NCBI RefSeq assembly: GCF_025755255.1
Contig: NZ_JALIEB010000004.1
Span: 310,001-374,000 of the forward strand
DNA from: Roseobacter sinensis
GTDB taxonomy: Bacteria; Pseudomonadota; Alphaproteobacteria; Rhodobacterales; Rhodobacteraceae
Length of the DNA stretch: 64,000 bases
Reading direction: 5' to 3'
The number at the start of each line of letters is the position of its first letter. Position 1 is the stretch's first letter. The notes below the pieces were generated by a model that saw only the letters and a program-made list of their open reading frames with translations, searched no databases and was not told where the DNA came from. A program made the translations under genes and the position numbers. Shown piece by piece: positions 17,256 to 25,551 of the stretch.

Positions 17256-18761
17256 TCAGTCGGTCACCGCCTGGGGCTTCTTCAGGATGTTGCGCAGGAA
17301 CATGGGAGCCACGAAGCCCGCGATGGCTGCCACCCAGAGCCCGATGGCGATGGGGCTGGAGAAGAGGTAGGTCGGGTCTCCATCCGACAGCGTCATGGCG
17401 CGGCGCAGCGCGTCTTCCATCTTCCCGCCCAAGAGGATGCCCAGGATGATCGGAACGGTGGGCACGTCGAGCTTGCGCAGCACGTACCCCAGCACGCCGA
17501 AGCCAACCATGAGCAGCAGGTCGAAATAGCTGCCCGACAGCGAGTAGATGCCCACGAAGGAGATCATCGTGACGCCCGGCAGCAGCACCCAGGCGGGTAC
17601 TGAGAGGATCTTCACGAAGATCTTCACCATCGGCACGTTCATCAGCAGAAGTACGAAATTGGCGATCAACAGCGACGCGATCAGGCCCCAGACCACGTCC
17701 GCCCGCTCGGTGAAGAGCGTGGGTCCCGGTGTGATGTTCAGCGTCATCAGCAGCGCCAGCAGCACCGCCGTGGTCCCGGAACCGGGCACGCCCAGCGTCA
17801 GCATCGGCACCAGAGCGCCGCCCGCCGCGGAGTTGTTTCCCGCCTCGGGCGCGGCCACGCCTTTGGGCACGCCTGTGCCGAAGCCGCCCTTCTCGCCAGC
17901 GATGGATTTTTCGGACATGTATGCCAGGAACGAGCCCAGCGAGGCCCCCGCGCCGGGCAGGATGCCCGCGACGAACCCCACGCCCGAGGCGCGCAGCATC
18001 GTCCATTTGGTGGACATGATGTCCTTCCAGGGGATGCGCACTTTGTCGAGCTTCACGCCGATGGAGGAGCCTTTGCCGTGACTTTCGATGAAGAAGAACA
18101 CTTCGGCAATCGCAAAGAGCCCCACGATGGCCACAAGGAAGTCGATCCCGTCGAAAAGATGCAGGTTGCCGCCCGTCAGCCGCGGCAGGCCGGAAGAGCT
18201 GTCCACCCCGATCATCGCGATGCCCAGCCCCATGCAGGCCGCCAGCGCCGCTTTGGCCTGGTTGTTGGACGCCATGCCCCCCAACGTGCAAAAGGCCAGC
18301 AAATAGAGGGCGAAATACTCGGCTGGGCCAAAGAAGAAGGCCACCCGCGCGAGCGTCGGCGCCAGCAGCATCAGACCCACCGTCGCCAGCAGGGCACCCA
18401 CGAAGGACGCCACACCGGAGAGCACCAGCGCATCGCCTGCGCGGCCCTGTTTGGCCATCGGATAGCCGTCGAGCGTTGTCATCAGCGCCGGCTCGTCACC
18501 GGGAATGTTCAGCAGGATCGAACTGATCCGTCCGCCGTACATGGCGCCGTAATACACGGCTGTCATCAGCACCAGCGCTGAGGTCGCGTCCAGCCCCAAC
18601 GTGAAGGTGATAGGGATCAGGATCGCCACGCCGTTCGACGGGCCGAGACCCGGCAGCGCGCCGATGATGGTGCCCAAAAAGCAGCCACAGACCGCCAGAA
18701 ACAGCGTGAAGGGCGAGAGTGCGACGGAAAACCCGAGCGCGAGGTTGGCAAGGATATCCAT
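17256..18761 (-). CDS. tctA: Tripartite tricarboxylate transporter, large permease subunit
   Basis: A 501-residue inner-membrane protein with 10-12 transmembrane helices. Family signatures include GALPGLGPSNGVAILIPITF near residue 37, ALVLMTAVYYGAMYGGRISS, and the repeat-like GILPGAGASLGSFLAY in the second half. It forms the sodium- or proton-coupled translocation channel together with TctB, fed by the periplasmic TctC. TctB ends only one base before the tctA start, so the genes are one operon. The transported compound is probably a di- or tricarboxylate. Confidence 0.95.
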   Translation of the reverse strand: MDILANLALGFSVALSPFTLFLAVCGCFLGTIIGALPGLGPSNGVAILIPITFTLGLDATSALVLMTAVYYGAMYGGRISSILLNIPGDEPALMTTLDGYPMAKQGRAGDALVLSGVASFVGALLATVGLMLLAPTLARVAFFFGPAEYFALYLLAFCTLGGMASNNQAKAALAACMGLGIAMIGVDSSSGLPRLTGGNLHLFDGIDFLVAIVGLFAIAEVFFFIESHGKGSSIGVKLDKVRIPWKDIMSTKWTMLRASGVGFVAGILPGAGASLGSFLAYMSEKSIAGEKGGFGTGVPKGVAAPEAGNNSAAGGALVPMLTLGVPGSGTTAVLLALLMTLNITPGPTLFTERADVVWGLIASLLIANFVLLLMNVPMVKIFVKILSVPAWVLLPGVTMISFVGIYSLSGSYFDLLLMVGFGVLGYVLRKLDVPTVPIILGILLGGKMEDALRRAMTLSDGDPTYLFSSPIAIGLWVAAIAGFVAPMFLRNILKKPQAVTD

Positions 18762-18762
18762 C

Positions 18763-19251
18763 TCAGTGCCCCACGAATGGAATGAGGATTGTCAGCGCGT
18801 CCCAGAGCTTGGCAGCGGTCGGCACCTTGTAGGCCACGATATTGCCCAGACCGAGCGCGAACTTGAAGAGCACGAAAAGCCCCAGCGAGAGGCCGATGCC
18901 GGAAAGGATGGCGGGCTTGACCCGCGGGGATATCTGGTAGCTCAGGATGCCGGCGGCAATCGCCGTGGGCAGAATGAACCCCAGAGGCGTAATCATCACC
19001 GCGTAGACGCAGAGCACCAGGACCGCCACCGCCATCGCGCCCCAGGTGCGGGCCGGGGGCCAGTTCGGGTCCGGGTCCGGGCGGAACATGATCGTGAGCG
19101 AGCAGAGCGCTGCCACGCCGCCGATCATCAGCGGAAAGAGCTTGGGCAGGAATTCCCCCGAGAACGGGTTTGTCTGGATCTGGGTGGCGGCCGCAATATA
19201 CGCGACCGCCGTAATCAGACAGACCAGACTGAAGATCCGGTCCGAGGCCAT
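18763..19251 (-). CDS. tctB: Tripartite tricarboxylate transporter, small permease subunit
   Basis: A 162-residue inner-membrane protein with four transmembrane helices (FSLVCLITAVAYIAAATQ, LFPLMIGGVAALCSLTIMF, WGAMAVAVLVLCVYAVMIT, KPAILSGIGLSLGLFVLF) and the loop NPFSGEFLPKLFPLMIG usual for TctB. It is the poorly conserved small subunit working with TctA. The ATG overlaps the tctC stop by one base, and tctA follows with one base between. Confidence 0.92.
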   Translation of the reverse strand: MASDRIFSLVCLITAVAYIAAATQIQTNPFSGEFLPKLFPLMIGGVAALCSLTIMFRPDPDPNWPPARTWGAMAVAVLVLCVYAVMITPLGFILPTAIAAGILSYQISPRVKPAILSGIGLSLGLFVLFKFALGLGNIVAYKVPTAAKLWDALTILIPFVGH

Positions 19252-20219
19252 TACTGGATGACCCCCAGTTCCTTTGACATGGCATTGATCTCGGCCACCA
19301 GCCCGTCAACGTAGGCCTGGAAGTCGCCGCCGACTTTGGTGAAGGGAGCAAGGCCGTTGTCGGCCATTGCCTTGGCCCATTCCTCGCTGTCGGCCACTTG
19401 CTGCAGCTTGCCGGCCCATTCATCGAACTTCTCGTCGGAGATGCCTTTTGGCACGTAGAGGCCACGCCAGTTCACGGCGACCACGTCATAGCCCTGCTCT
19501 TTTGCTGTCGGGATGTCTTCAAAGCCCGGCACGCGCTCCTCGGTCAGAACGGCAATCACGCGGATGTCGCCATTGGCCAGGAAGGAGACGATCTCGGACA
19601 TATCGCCGGTCATCGCTTGGGTGAAGCCACCCACGGTCTGGGTGATCGCATCCGCACCCCCATCAACACCGATGTATTTCACCGATGTGATATCGGTGAA
19701 GCCCGCTTCCTGCAGGATCATCAGCGGCTTCATGTGGTCGAAGCCACCCACGGCGGAGCCCCCGGCAAAGGCGACGGAGCCCGGATCGGCCTTGATCGCC
19801 TCGACCAGATCGGTCAGCGACTGGTACTCGCTGTCAGCAGCCACGGCGATCACACCCGGATCCGCTCCGATTGCACCGACGAAGCGCACCTGGTCCGCCG
19901 TCATGCCGGCATAGGCGTTCTGGGCCAGCCGCGTGGTGGTGGCGGACGAGGCCGCGACGAACAGATCCGCGTCGTCAGACCGCTCGGTGACGACGTGGTT
20001 GTAGGCGAGGCCGCCACCCGCGCCAGGCATGTTGGTGACCTGCACCGGCTGATCGACCACGCCGATGTCATACATGATCTTGCCGATCTGACGGCAGGTG
20101 AAATCCCAGCCGCCGCCGGGGTTCGCAGGTGCGATGCATTCCGCCGCCGTGGCACCGCTTGCCACGCCAACAGACAACACGGCACCCGTCATGAGCGCCT
20201 TCAAGAAGCTTTGTGTCAT
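19251..20219 (-). CDS. tctC: Tripartite tricarboxylate transporter, periplasmic binding protein
   Basis: A 322-residue extracytoplasmic solute receptor. A signal peptide (MTQSFLKALMTGAVLSVGVA, cleaved near TAAE) is followed by the Bug/TctC fold, with PANPGGGWDFTCRQIGKIM, VTNMPGAGGGLAYNHV and FAGGSAVGGFDHMKPLM lining the ligand site. ATG at 20219 has a GGGAGGAA Shine-Dalgarno. It heads the tctCBA operon and is transcribed away from tctD, so one regulatory region serves both. Ligand identity cannot be read from the sequence. Confidence 0.94.
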   Translation of the reverse strand: MTQSFLKALMTGAVLSVGVASGATAAECIAPANPGGGWDFTCRQIGKIMYDIGVVDQPVQVTNMPGAGGGLAYNHVVTERSDDADLFVAASSATTTRLAQNAYAGMTADQVRFVGAIGADPGVIAVAADSEYQSLTDLVEAIKADPGSVAFAGGSAVGGFDHMKPLMILQEAGFTDITSVKYIGVDGGADAITQTVGGFTQAMTGDMSEIVSFLANGDIRVIAVLTEERVPGFEDIPTAKEQGYDVVAVNWRGLYVPKGISDEKFDEWAGKLQQVADSEEWAKAMADNGLAPFTKVGGDFQAYVDGLVAEINAMSKELGVIQ

Positions 20220-20232
20220 TGGTTCCTCCCAT

Positions 20233-20261
20233 TTGACTTCACGAGTCTGCACTCGTTTCAT
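20233..20261 (+). promoter_or_regulatory. Candidate tctD promoter with palindrome in the spacer
   Basis: TTGACT (20233-20238) and TTTCAT (20256-20261) are separated by 17 bases. The spacer carries the inverted repeat ACGAGT-CTGC-ACTCGT (20241-20256), which may be a regulator site. Confidence 0.4.
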
Positions 20262-20279
20262 GTGGTCAGATGACTTTAG

Positions 20280-20301
20280 GAACCTGACACGAACCTGTCA
20301 C
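20280..20301. promoter_or_regulatory. Tandem 11-base repeats, candidate TctD operator
   Basis: GAACCTGACAC (20280-20290) is followed directly by GAACCTGTCAC (20291-20301), one mismatch. Tandem repeats with 11-base spacing are the usual binding pattern of OmpR/PhoB-type response regulators. The position, 60-80 bases upstream of the tctC ATG, suits activation of tctCBA. Confidence 0.55.
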
Positions 20302-20324
20302 GCCGGAAGAATGAGCAGCACCAA

Positions 20325-20993
20325 ATGAGATTTTTGCTGGTTGAGGACAACGCCGACCTGGCGCGCGCGCTGAGCGGACGCTTTGCCGTCGATGGCCATG
20401 TGGTCGATCATGCGGCGAGCCTTGCGGATGCCGAGCTGGCCACGCGCACGGTGTCTTACGATCTGATTTTGCTCGATATTATGCTACCCGATGGCGATGG
20501 GCGCGAGTTCTTGCGCCGACATCGTGCGCAGGACGCACCCACGCCGGTGATTGTGCTGACCGCGCGGTCTGAGGTCTCCGACCGGGTCGGGTTGCTCGAT
20601 CTCGGGGCCGACGACTACATCACGAAACCCTTCGATTTCGCCGAGCTCGAGGCCCGTACCCGCGCGGTGATGCGGCGCCTGGGCGGGGCGGCGGACAACA
20701 AAAAGGAATTCGCGGAGCTCATATTCGATTCGAACGCGGGGACCATCTCGGCCGGCGGGCGCGCCGAACAGCTGCGCAATCGCGAGATGCGGCTGTTGGA
20801 GGTCTTCTTCGCCGCACCGGGTCAGATCTTCTCCAAATCGCACCTGATGGATCGTCTGTTTTCCTTTGCCGACGATGTCTCCGAGAATGCCATCGAGGTC
20901 TACGTGGGCCGGTTGCGCCGCAAGCTCAGTGAAACGCAGGCCACCATCGAGACGGTGCGGGGGCTGGGATATCGCATGGTGCGCCGGGAATGA
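20325..20993 (+). CDS. tctD: OmpR-family response regulator TctD
   Basis: A 222-residue cytoplasmic transcription factor. The receiver domain (residues 1-115) has the acidic pair in VEDN, the phospho-acceptor aspartate in LILLDIMLPDGDG near residue 51, a conserved threonine (VLTARS) and lysine (YITKPFD). The winged-helix DNA-binding domain (about 130-222) ends with NAIEVYVGRLRRKL and VRGLGYRMV. Divergent placement from tctCBA indicates the TctD role of activating carboxylate uptake. Its stop overlaps the tctE start as ATGA. Confidence 0.93.
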   Translation: MRFLLVEDNADLARALSGRFAVDGHVVDHAASLADAELATRTVSYDLILLDIMLPDGDGREFLRRHRAQDAPTPVIVLTARSEVSDRVGLLDLGADDYITKPFDFAELEARTRAVMRRLGGAADNKKEFAELIFDSNAGTISAGGRAEQLRNREMRLLEVFFAAPGQIFSKSHLMDRLFSFADDVSENAIEVYVGRLRRKLSETQATIETVRGLGYRMVRRE

Positions 20994-22372
20994 CTGTCGC
21001 CCGCGGCCAGAGTTCCATTCGCCGCCGTCTGGTGGTGCAGCTGGCGCTGGTGGCGGCCCTCCTGTCGGTGGCCTTTTTCTTCTCGTTGCGTGTTGTGGCC
21101 GAGCGGGCGACGGAGGCGACCCAGGACAATATCCTCGCGGCCTCTGCCACATCCATCGCGGATGCGCTTTACACCGATGCGGGGGTCGTGCGCGTCGAGA
21201 TCCCCTATTCAGCGCTCTCGATGCTGGGTACGGTCAGCGAGGATCGGGTGTTTTACCATGTGCGCCTCGATGGCGAAACGCTGACCGGCTACGACGACCT
21301 GCCGGTGCCCGAGGCGTCGGGCACTGGGCGCGACCCGCGCTTTGCAACCTATCTCTACCGCGGCGATACGGTACGCGCGGTTGTGGTGCGGCGCGCGCTC
21401 AATGCGGCGGGGCAGGTCCACAGGGTGGAGGTGGTGGTGGCGCAGACGCGGCTGGGGCTCGCCGCCATCTCCGCGCGCATCACCACAACGGCAACCGCGA
21501 TCGGGGTGGTCTTCTTCCTTGCGGCCACCGCGCTGAGCACCTTCGCTGCACAGAATGCGCTCGCGCCGCTCAGCCGTCTGGCCGAAGCCGTGCGCCGGCG
21601 CGGCCCCCGGGATCTGCGGCCCGTGACGGCCGAGACGCCGACGGAGCTCACACCGCTGGTGGGCGGGCTCAACGGCTTCATCGACCGGCTGCGCGCGGCG
21701 CTGACGCGCTCCGAAGACCTGATCGTCGAGGCCGCCCACCGGGTGCGCACGCCGCTCGCCACGGTGCGCACGCAGGCGGAAATGGTGCACCTGCAGATGG
21801 AGAAGCCGGAAAACCGCGCTGCCCTGCGCCAGATGATCCGTGCGGTGGATGAAAGCTCCCGCTCTGCCGGGCAGTTGCTTGACCACGCGATGGTCACTCT
21901 GCGCTCGGATCAGCTGGAGACCGAAGAGATCGACCCGGGGGAGCTTTTGCGCGACGCGGTCGACCGGCTGTCGCCCACCGCGGATCTGAAGGACATCGCG
22001 ATCACGCTCGACCTGCCCGACATGCCGCTGTCCGTGCAGGGGGATACGATCCTGCTGCAGAACGCGGTGCGCAACATCCTGGACAATGCAATCAAGTACT
22101 CGCCCGCCGACACGGTCATCACCGCCCGGCTTGTGCCGGGCGACCCATGCCGGCTGGAGATCCGCGATCAGGGCCGCGGCTTTCTGCCCGAGGATGTGGC
22201 TCGAATGCCCGAGCGCTTCTCGCGGGGCTCGAACGTCGGCGATGTGGTCGGCTCCGGCCTCGGCCTGACCATCGTGCGCGACGTGGCCGAAGCCCATGGC
22301 GGGGCGCTTGAAATCATCTCCAGTTCCGAAGGATCCGGCGCATGCGTCACGCTTGTCTTGCCCTGCTGCTGA
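20990..22372 (+). CDS. tctE: Sensor histidine kinase TctE
   Basis: A 460-residue inner-membrane kinase. Transmembrane helix 1 (VVQLALVAALLSVAFFFSL, residues 15-33) and helix 2 (ATAIGVVFFLAATALSTFAA, about 167-186) flank a periplasmic sensor domain of about 130 residues of the 2CSK_N type. A HAMP-like linker leads to the H-box EAAHRVRTPLATV near residue 246, where the histidine is phosphorylated. The N box (NAVRNILDNAIKY) and the G box (GSGLGLTIV) of the ATPase domain follow. It phosphorylates TctD. The 3' end overlaps the next gene by 31 bases. Confidence 0.93.
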   Translation: MTVARGQSSIRRRLVVQLALVAALLSVAFFFSLRVVAERATEATQDNILAASATSIADALYTDAGVVRVEIPYSALSMLGTVSEDRVFYHVRLDGETLTGYDDLPVPEASGTGRDPRFATYLYRGDTVRAVVVRRALNAAGQVHRVEVVVAQTRLGLAAISARITTTATAIGVVFFLAATALSTFAAQNALAPLSRLAEAVRRRGPRDLRPVTAETPTELTPLVGGLNGFIDRLRAALTRSEDLIVEAAHRVRTPLATVRTQAEMVHLQMEKPENRAALRQMIRAVDESSRSAGQLLDHAMVTLRSDQLETEEIDPGELLRDAVDRLSPTADLKDIAITLDLPDMPLSVQGDTILLQNAVRNILDNAIKYSPADTVITARLVPGDPCRLEIRDQGRGFLPEDVARMPERFSRGSNVGDVVGSGLGLTIVRDVAEAHGGALEIISSSEGSGACVTLVLPCC

Positions 22373-23364
22373 GCCTTGCCGCGAGCCTCGCCCACGCCTT
22401 CGAGCTGGAAGAGAGCCGCCGCTACCCGGCCCCGGGCAGTGCTGAGTTGCGCATCCTGTCGACGGCCGACGCGGATGTCTTCGAGCCGATCATCGAGGCC
22501 TTCCAGGCGCTTTACCCCATTGCCATCACCTATGACGTGGCGAGCTCCGCGCAGGTGATGGTGGCGCTCTATGAGGAGGGCGCGCATTACGATCTGGCGA
22601 TCTCCTCGGCGATGGACCTGCAGACCAAGCTTGCCAACGACGGATTTGCACAGCGCTACAGTTCGGACGCGACGGCGGCCCTGCCGTCCTGGGCCAAGTG
22701 GCGTGACCGCGTCTTCGCCTTCACGCAGGAGCCTGCGGTGCTGGTGCTGAACGCCGAGGCCTTCGAGACGCTCGAGGTGCCAACCAACCGCGAGGGGCTG
22801 ATCGCGCTGCTGCGGGACCATCCAGATGTTTTTGGCGGGCGCATCGGCACCTACGACGTGCGGATCTCGGGCGCAGGCTATCTCTTCGCGACGCAGGACT
22901 CGCGCAACACTGAAAGCTTCTGGCGGCTCACGGAAGTCATGGGGCGGCTGGGCACCCGGCTGTATTGCTGCTCTGCCGAGATGATCGATGCGGTGGCGCG
23001 CGGCGAGCTGGCGCTGGCCTACAACGTTCTGGGCTCCTACGCGCGGGCGCGGCTGCCGAATACGCCGGGCATCGTGATCGTTGAGATGGATGACTTCGTT
23101 TCGGTTATGCTGCGCACCGCGCTCATCCCGCAAACGGCACAGGCGCCCGAGGCCGCGGGGCAGATGATCGATTTTCTGGCAGGGCTGCGTCTGCGCCCCG
23201 ATCTGCTGGCGGCCACAGGTCTGCCCCCGGTCGTGAGCGGTGCGGGCGCCGACGAAAGCGTGATCCGCCCGATCCGCCTGGGCCCTGGCTTGCTTGTGTT
23301 CTTGGACCGGCTGCGTCGAGACACCTTCCTGCGCAGCTGGGTCAGCTCCATCGAGCAGGAGTAG
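22342..23364 (+). CDS. Periplasmic substrate-binding protein linked to TctDE
   Basis: A 340-residue protein with a signal peptide (MRHACLALLLSLAASLAHAF). The fold is that of family 1/SBP_bac-type binding proteins: LRILSTADADVFEPIIEAFQ at the first strand, DVASSAQVMVALYEEG, and DLAISSAMDLQTKLANDGFA. It lacks adjacent permease and ATPase genes, unlike a normal ABC transporter. It starts 31 bases inside tctE, so it is translationally coupled to a sensor kinase. The context suggests that it presents a ligand to TctE or modulates it, rather than importing. Confidence 0.82.
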   Translation: MRHACLALLLSLAASLAHAFELEESRRYPAPGSAELRILSTADADVFEPIIEAFQALYPIAITYDVASSAQVMVALYEEGAHYDLAISSAMDLQTKLANDGFAQRYSSDATAALPSWAKWRDRVFAFTQEPAVLVLNAEAFETLEVPTNREGLIALLRDHPDVFGGRIGTYDVRISGAGYLFATQDSRNTESFWRLTEVMGRLGTRLYCCSAEMIDAVARGELALAYNVLGSYARARLPNTPGIVIVEMDDFVSVMLRTALIPQTAQAPEAAGQMIDFLAGLRLRPDLLAATGLPPVVSGAGADESVIRPIRLGPGLLVFLDRLRRDTFLRSWVSSIEQE

Positions 23365-23409
23365 ACGGAGATCTGCGCTGTGACAGATTTAGCTGCGCTT
23401 GCAACGTCT

Positions 23410-23446
23410 GCCCCCGCTCCAATGGCTGGCGCGGGGGCCTGGTTTT
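23410..23446 (+). terminator. Probable terminator of the tctDE operon
   Basis: An 8-bp GC stem (GCCCCCGC at 23410-23417 with GCGGGGGC at 23431-23438) is followed by CTGGTTTT. It lies between the convergent binding-protein and YHS genes. Confidence 0.5.
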
Positions 23447-23457
23447 GCGAGCAGGGT

Positions 23458-23904
23458 TCAGAACGGGTGAATGCGCGGCCAGTTCTCGTTGCCCGCATCG
23501 ATATGCGCGGGGATATCCGCCTGCCACAGCTCCTGCGCCCGCGGATGAACCTGCACATAGAGCACATCATCCACGATCTGCCAAACATTGGGATCGCCCG
23601 GGGCCTTGTAGTTCTGGCTCGCCGCCCAAGAGCAATACCCGTCATAGGCCGGGGCATAGCGCGCAGGATCCGCCGCGAAGGCGTCCCGGTTCTCCGTCGA
23701 GGAGAAGTACCAGATCGCGCCGTTCCAGAAGTGGTTGATTCGCGCCTCCCCGGGCTTTGGTCCGTCCTGATGGTACGACACCGTGTCGTATCCCCCGATG
23801 GCCACCGCCAGCTGGTTTCCTGCCGTTGCCGGCAACGAGGTGAGGGCGAGGGTGACTGCGGCCGCAAATGCCGCGACAAGTTTTCTGATCACTTTTTTCT
23901 CCAT
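23458..23904 (-). CDS. YHS domain secreted protein
   Basis: A 148-residue protein with a signal peptide (MEKKVIRKLVAAFAAAVTLA, cleaved near LPATAG). The YHS domain covers LAVAIGGYDTVSYHQDG to WYFSSTENRDAFAADPARYA and then YDGYCSWAAS. YHS proteins are small, often metal-linked periplasmic modules; several alphaproteobacterial homologues have this secreted layout. ATG at 23904 was chosen as the first codon giving a normal signal peptide; an in-frame GTG lies 3 codons upstream. Shine-Dalgarno is weak. Confidence 0.82.
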   Translation of the reverse strand: MEKKVIRKLVAAFAAAVTLALTSLPATAGNQLAVAIGGYDTVSYHQDGPKPGEARINHFWNGAIWYFSSTENRDAFAADPARYAPAYDGYCSWAASQNYKAPGDPNVWQIVDDVLYVQVHPRAQELWQADIPAHIDAGNENWPRIHPF

Positions 23905-24072
23905 GTTAAGCACCCGCTTGTACGGGGCGCGCCCCCGGATACGCCACCGGACGGATCACTGACCAATGACGTTCCATCGAGAGAAAAGTGACCGGCCTCA
24001 CGGGCTCTTGTTTTGAAAGTGAGGTGGCTCCTTGCCGGGGCTCCGTTCGGTCGCTGATGGCGTCAAGCACCA

Positions 24073-24696
24073 TCAAGACCGCGGCGGGAGGCTCTTGTAG
24101 ACGGGCAGGCGCCAACCGAACGCGAGCGAGCCTGCGCGCAGTGCCCAGGTCACGCCCGCGCAGAGCATCAGCGGCGCCAGCGCATCGGGGAAGTAGGGCC
24201 GGATCAGCGCAGCGACCGTCGCGCCGGCAAAGGCGGCGGTGACGTAAAGCTCGCCCTGCTTCAGCACCAGCGGCACGTCGTCGAGCACCACGTCCCGCAA
24301 GAGCCCGCCCATGCAGCCGGTGATGGTGCCCATCAGCACCACCACGAGCACCGGCTGGCCCAGTGACAGCGCCACGCCGGTGCCTGCCGCCACCGCCACG
24401 GCCAGCGCGAAACTGTCGAGCCAGATCAGTGCCTTCAGCCGGCTCTCGAAGAGATGCGCGGTCAGGAACACCAGCAGAGCGGCGGCACAGGCCACGCCGA
24501 TGTAGGCCGGCTGCGCGATCCAGAAGATCGGGTTGCGGTCCAGGAGCACATCGCGCACCGTCCCGCCGCCCACCGCCGTCAGGCAGGCGACAAAGGCGAA
24601 CCCAACCAGATCCAGCTGCTGGCGCGAGGCCACCAGCGCGCCGGTGAGCGCAAAGATGAAGACCGAGGCGTAGTCGAGAAATGCAATGAGGGTCAT
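24073..24696 (-). CDS. Trimeric intracellular cation channel family protein (UPF0126)
   Basis: A 207-residue membrane protein with seven predicted helices in two repeats. Each repeat has the TRIC signature: GGGTVRDVLLDRNPIFWI in the first and GCMGGLLRDVVLDDVPLVL in the second, with the glycine-rich kink in helices 2 and 5. Bacterial TRIC homologues form potassium-permeable trimeric channels. Its ATG overlaps the stop of the upstream Nudix gene (ATGA), so the two are co-translated. Confidence 0.9.
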   Translation of the reverse strand: MTLIAFLDYASVFIFALTGALVASRQQLDLVGFAFVACLTAVGGGTVRDVLLDRNPIFWIAQPAYIGVACAAALLVFLTAHLFESRLKALIWLDSFALAVAVAAGTGVALSLGQPVLVVVLMGTITGCMGGLLRDVVLDDVPLVLKQGELYVTAAFAGATVAALIRPYFPDALAPLMLCAGVTWALRAGSLAFGWRLPVYKSLPPRS

Positions 24697-25094
24697 AGGT
24701 GGCCCCTGATCCAATCCACCGCGCGCTGAAACGGCGGCGCGAAGCCCTCGGGCAGCGGCGCGTCCAATTCGACCCAGAAGAAGCGAAAGAGATGCCCCCC
24801 ATCGTCGGCGCAGCGGTGCTGCCAGCGCGCCCGCAGGGGCCCCGCCAGACGGCAGAGGCTGAAGTGCCAGCGGGTGCCTGCATCTATCTCGGCACTTTCG
24901 CCCAGATAGATCGCCGCCCGCGTCTCTAGCCCGCTTTCCTCGAAGAGCTCGCGTGCGGCGGCCTGTTCGGGGCGCTCTCCGGCCCGGATGCCGCCTTTCA
25001 CCAGTTGCCGCCCGGCCAAGGGGTGCTCGAACGCCGTGATGCGCCGCGGCACCCCATTAAGGTGCAGCGCGACGGGGCAGGCGACCTCACGCAC
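24693..25094 (-). CDS. Nudix hydrolase
   Basis: A 133-residue enzyme that would cleave a nucleoside diphosphate linked to another moiety. The Nudix box is visible as [20 protein letters not shown] followed by SGL, around residues 34-56, matching GX5EX7REUXEEXGU. GTG at 25094 overlaps the rnhA stop by 8 bases and gives a start just before the first beta strand ([14 protein letters not shown]); longer in-frame starts would run inside rnhA. The substrate is unknown. It is part of a compact minus-strand cluster. Confidence 0.85.
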   Translation of the reverse strand: MREVACPVALHLNGVPRRITAFEHPLAGRQLVKGGIRAGERPEQAAARELFEESGLETRAAIYLGESAEIDAGTRWHFSLCRLAGPLRARWQHRCADDGGHLFRFFWVELDAPLPEGFAPPFQRAVDWIRGHL

Positions 25095-25551
25095 CGGCCG
25101 CCTTCTTGAAAGGCGCCATGCCCGCGCGGGCGAGCTCATCCGCGCGCTCGTTTTCGGGGTGGCCCGCGTGGCCCTTGACCCATTTCCAGGTCACATCATG
25201 CGCCGCATTCGCCGCATCCAGTCGCTGCCACAGTTCGGCATTGGCCACCGGCTTCTTGGCGGCATTCTTCCAGCCATTCTTCTTCCAGCCGAAAATCCAA
25301 CCGGTGATGCCGTTCTTGACGTAATTGCTGTCGGTGACGATGGTGATGGCGCTGCGGCGACTGAGGCTTTCCAGCGCGTGGATCGCGGCCAGAAGCTCCA
25401 TGCGGTTGTTGGTGGTCTCGGCCTCGCCGCCCTTGAGCTCGCGTTCCTTCACGACGGTCTCACCATCCATCGCCCGCAGCAGGACGCCCCAGCCCCCGGG
25501 CCCGGGATTGCCCGAACAGGCCCCATCGGTGTATGCGAAAAGCTCAGCCAT
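25087..25551 (-). CDS. rnhA: Ribonuclease HI
   Basis: A 154-residue cytoplasmic nuclease that degrades the RNA strand of RNA-DNA hybrids. All four catalytic acidic residues are seen in context: [36 protein letters not shown] and NERADELA, together with the catalytic histidine in [10 protein letters not shown]. Length is normal for type I. ATG at 25551 overlaps the stop of the methyltransferase gene by 8 bases; an upstream in-frame codon lies within that gene. Confidence 0.96.
   Translation of the reverse strand: MAELFAYTDGACSGNPGPGGWGVLLRAMDGETVVKERELKGGEAETTNNRMELLAAIHALESLSRRSAITIVTDSNYVKNGITGWIFGWKKNGWKNAAKKPVANAELWQRLDAANAAHDVTWKWVKGHAGHPENERADELARAGMAPFKKAAGA

Noticed and set aside
17131-18291. 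Long minus-strand frame overlapping tctA and the hairpin spacer
   Set aside because: Out-of-frame shadow of tctA; its apparent tail is translation of the palindromes.
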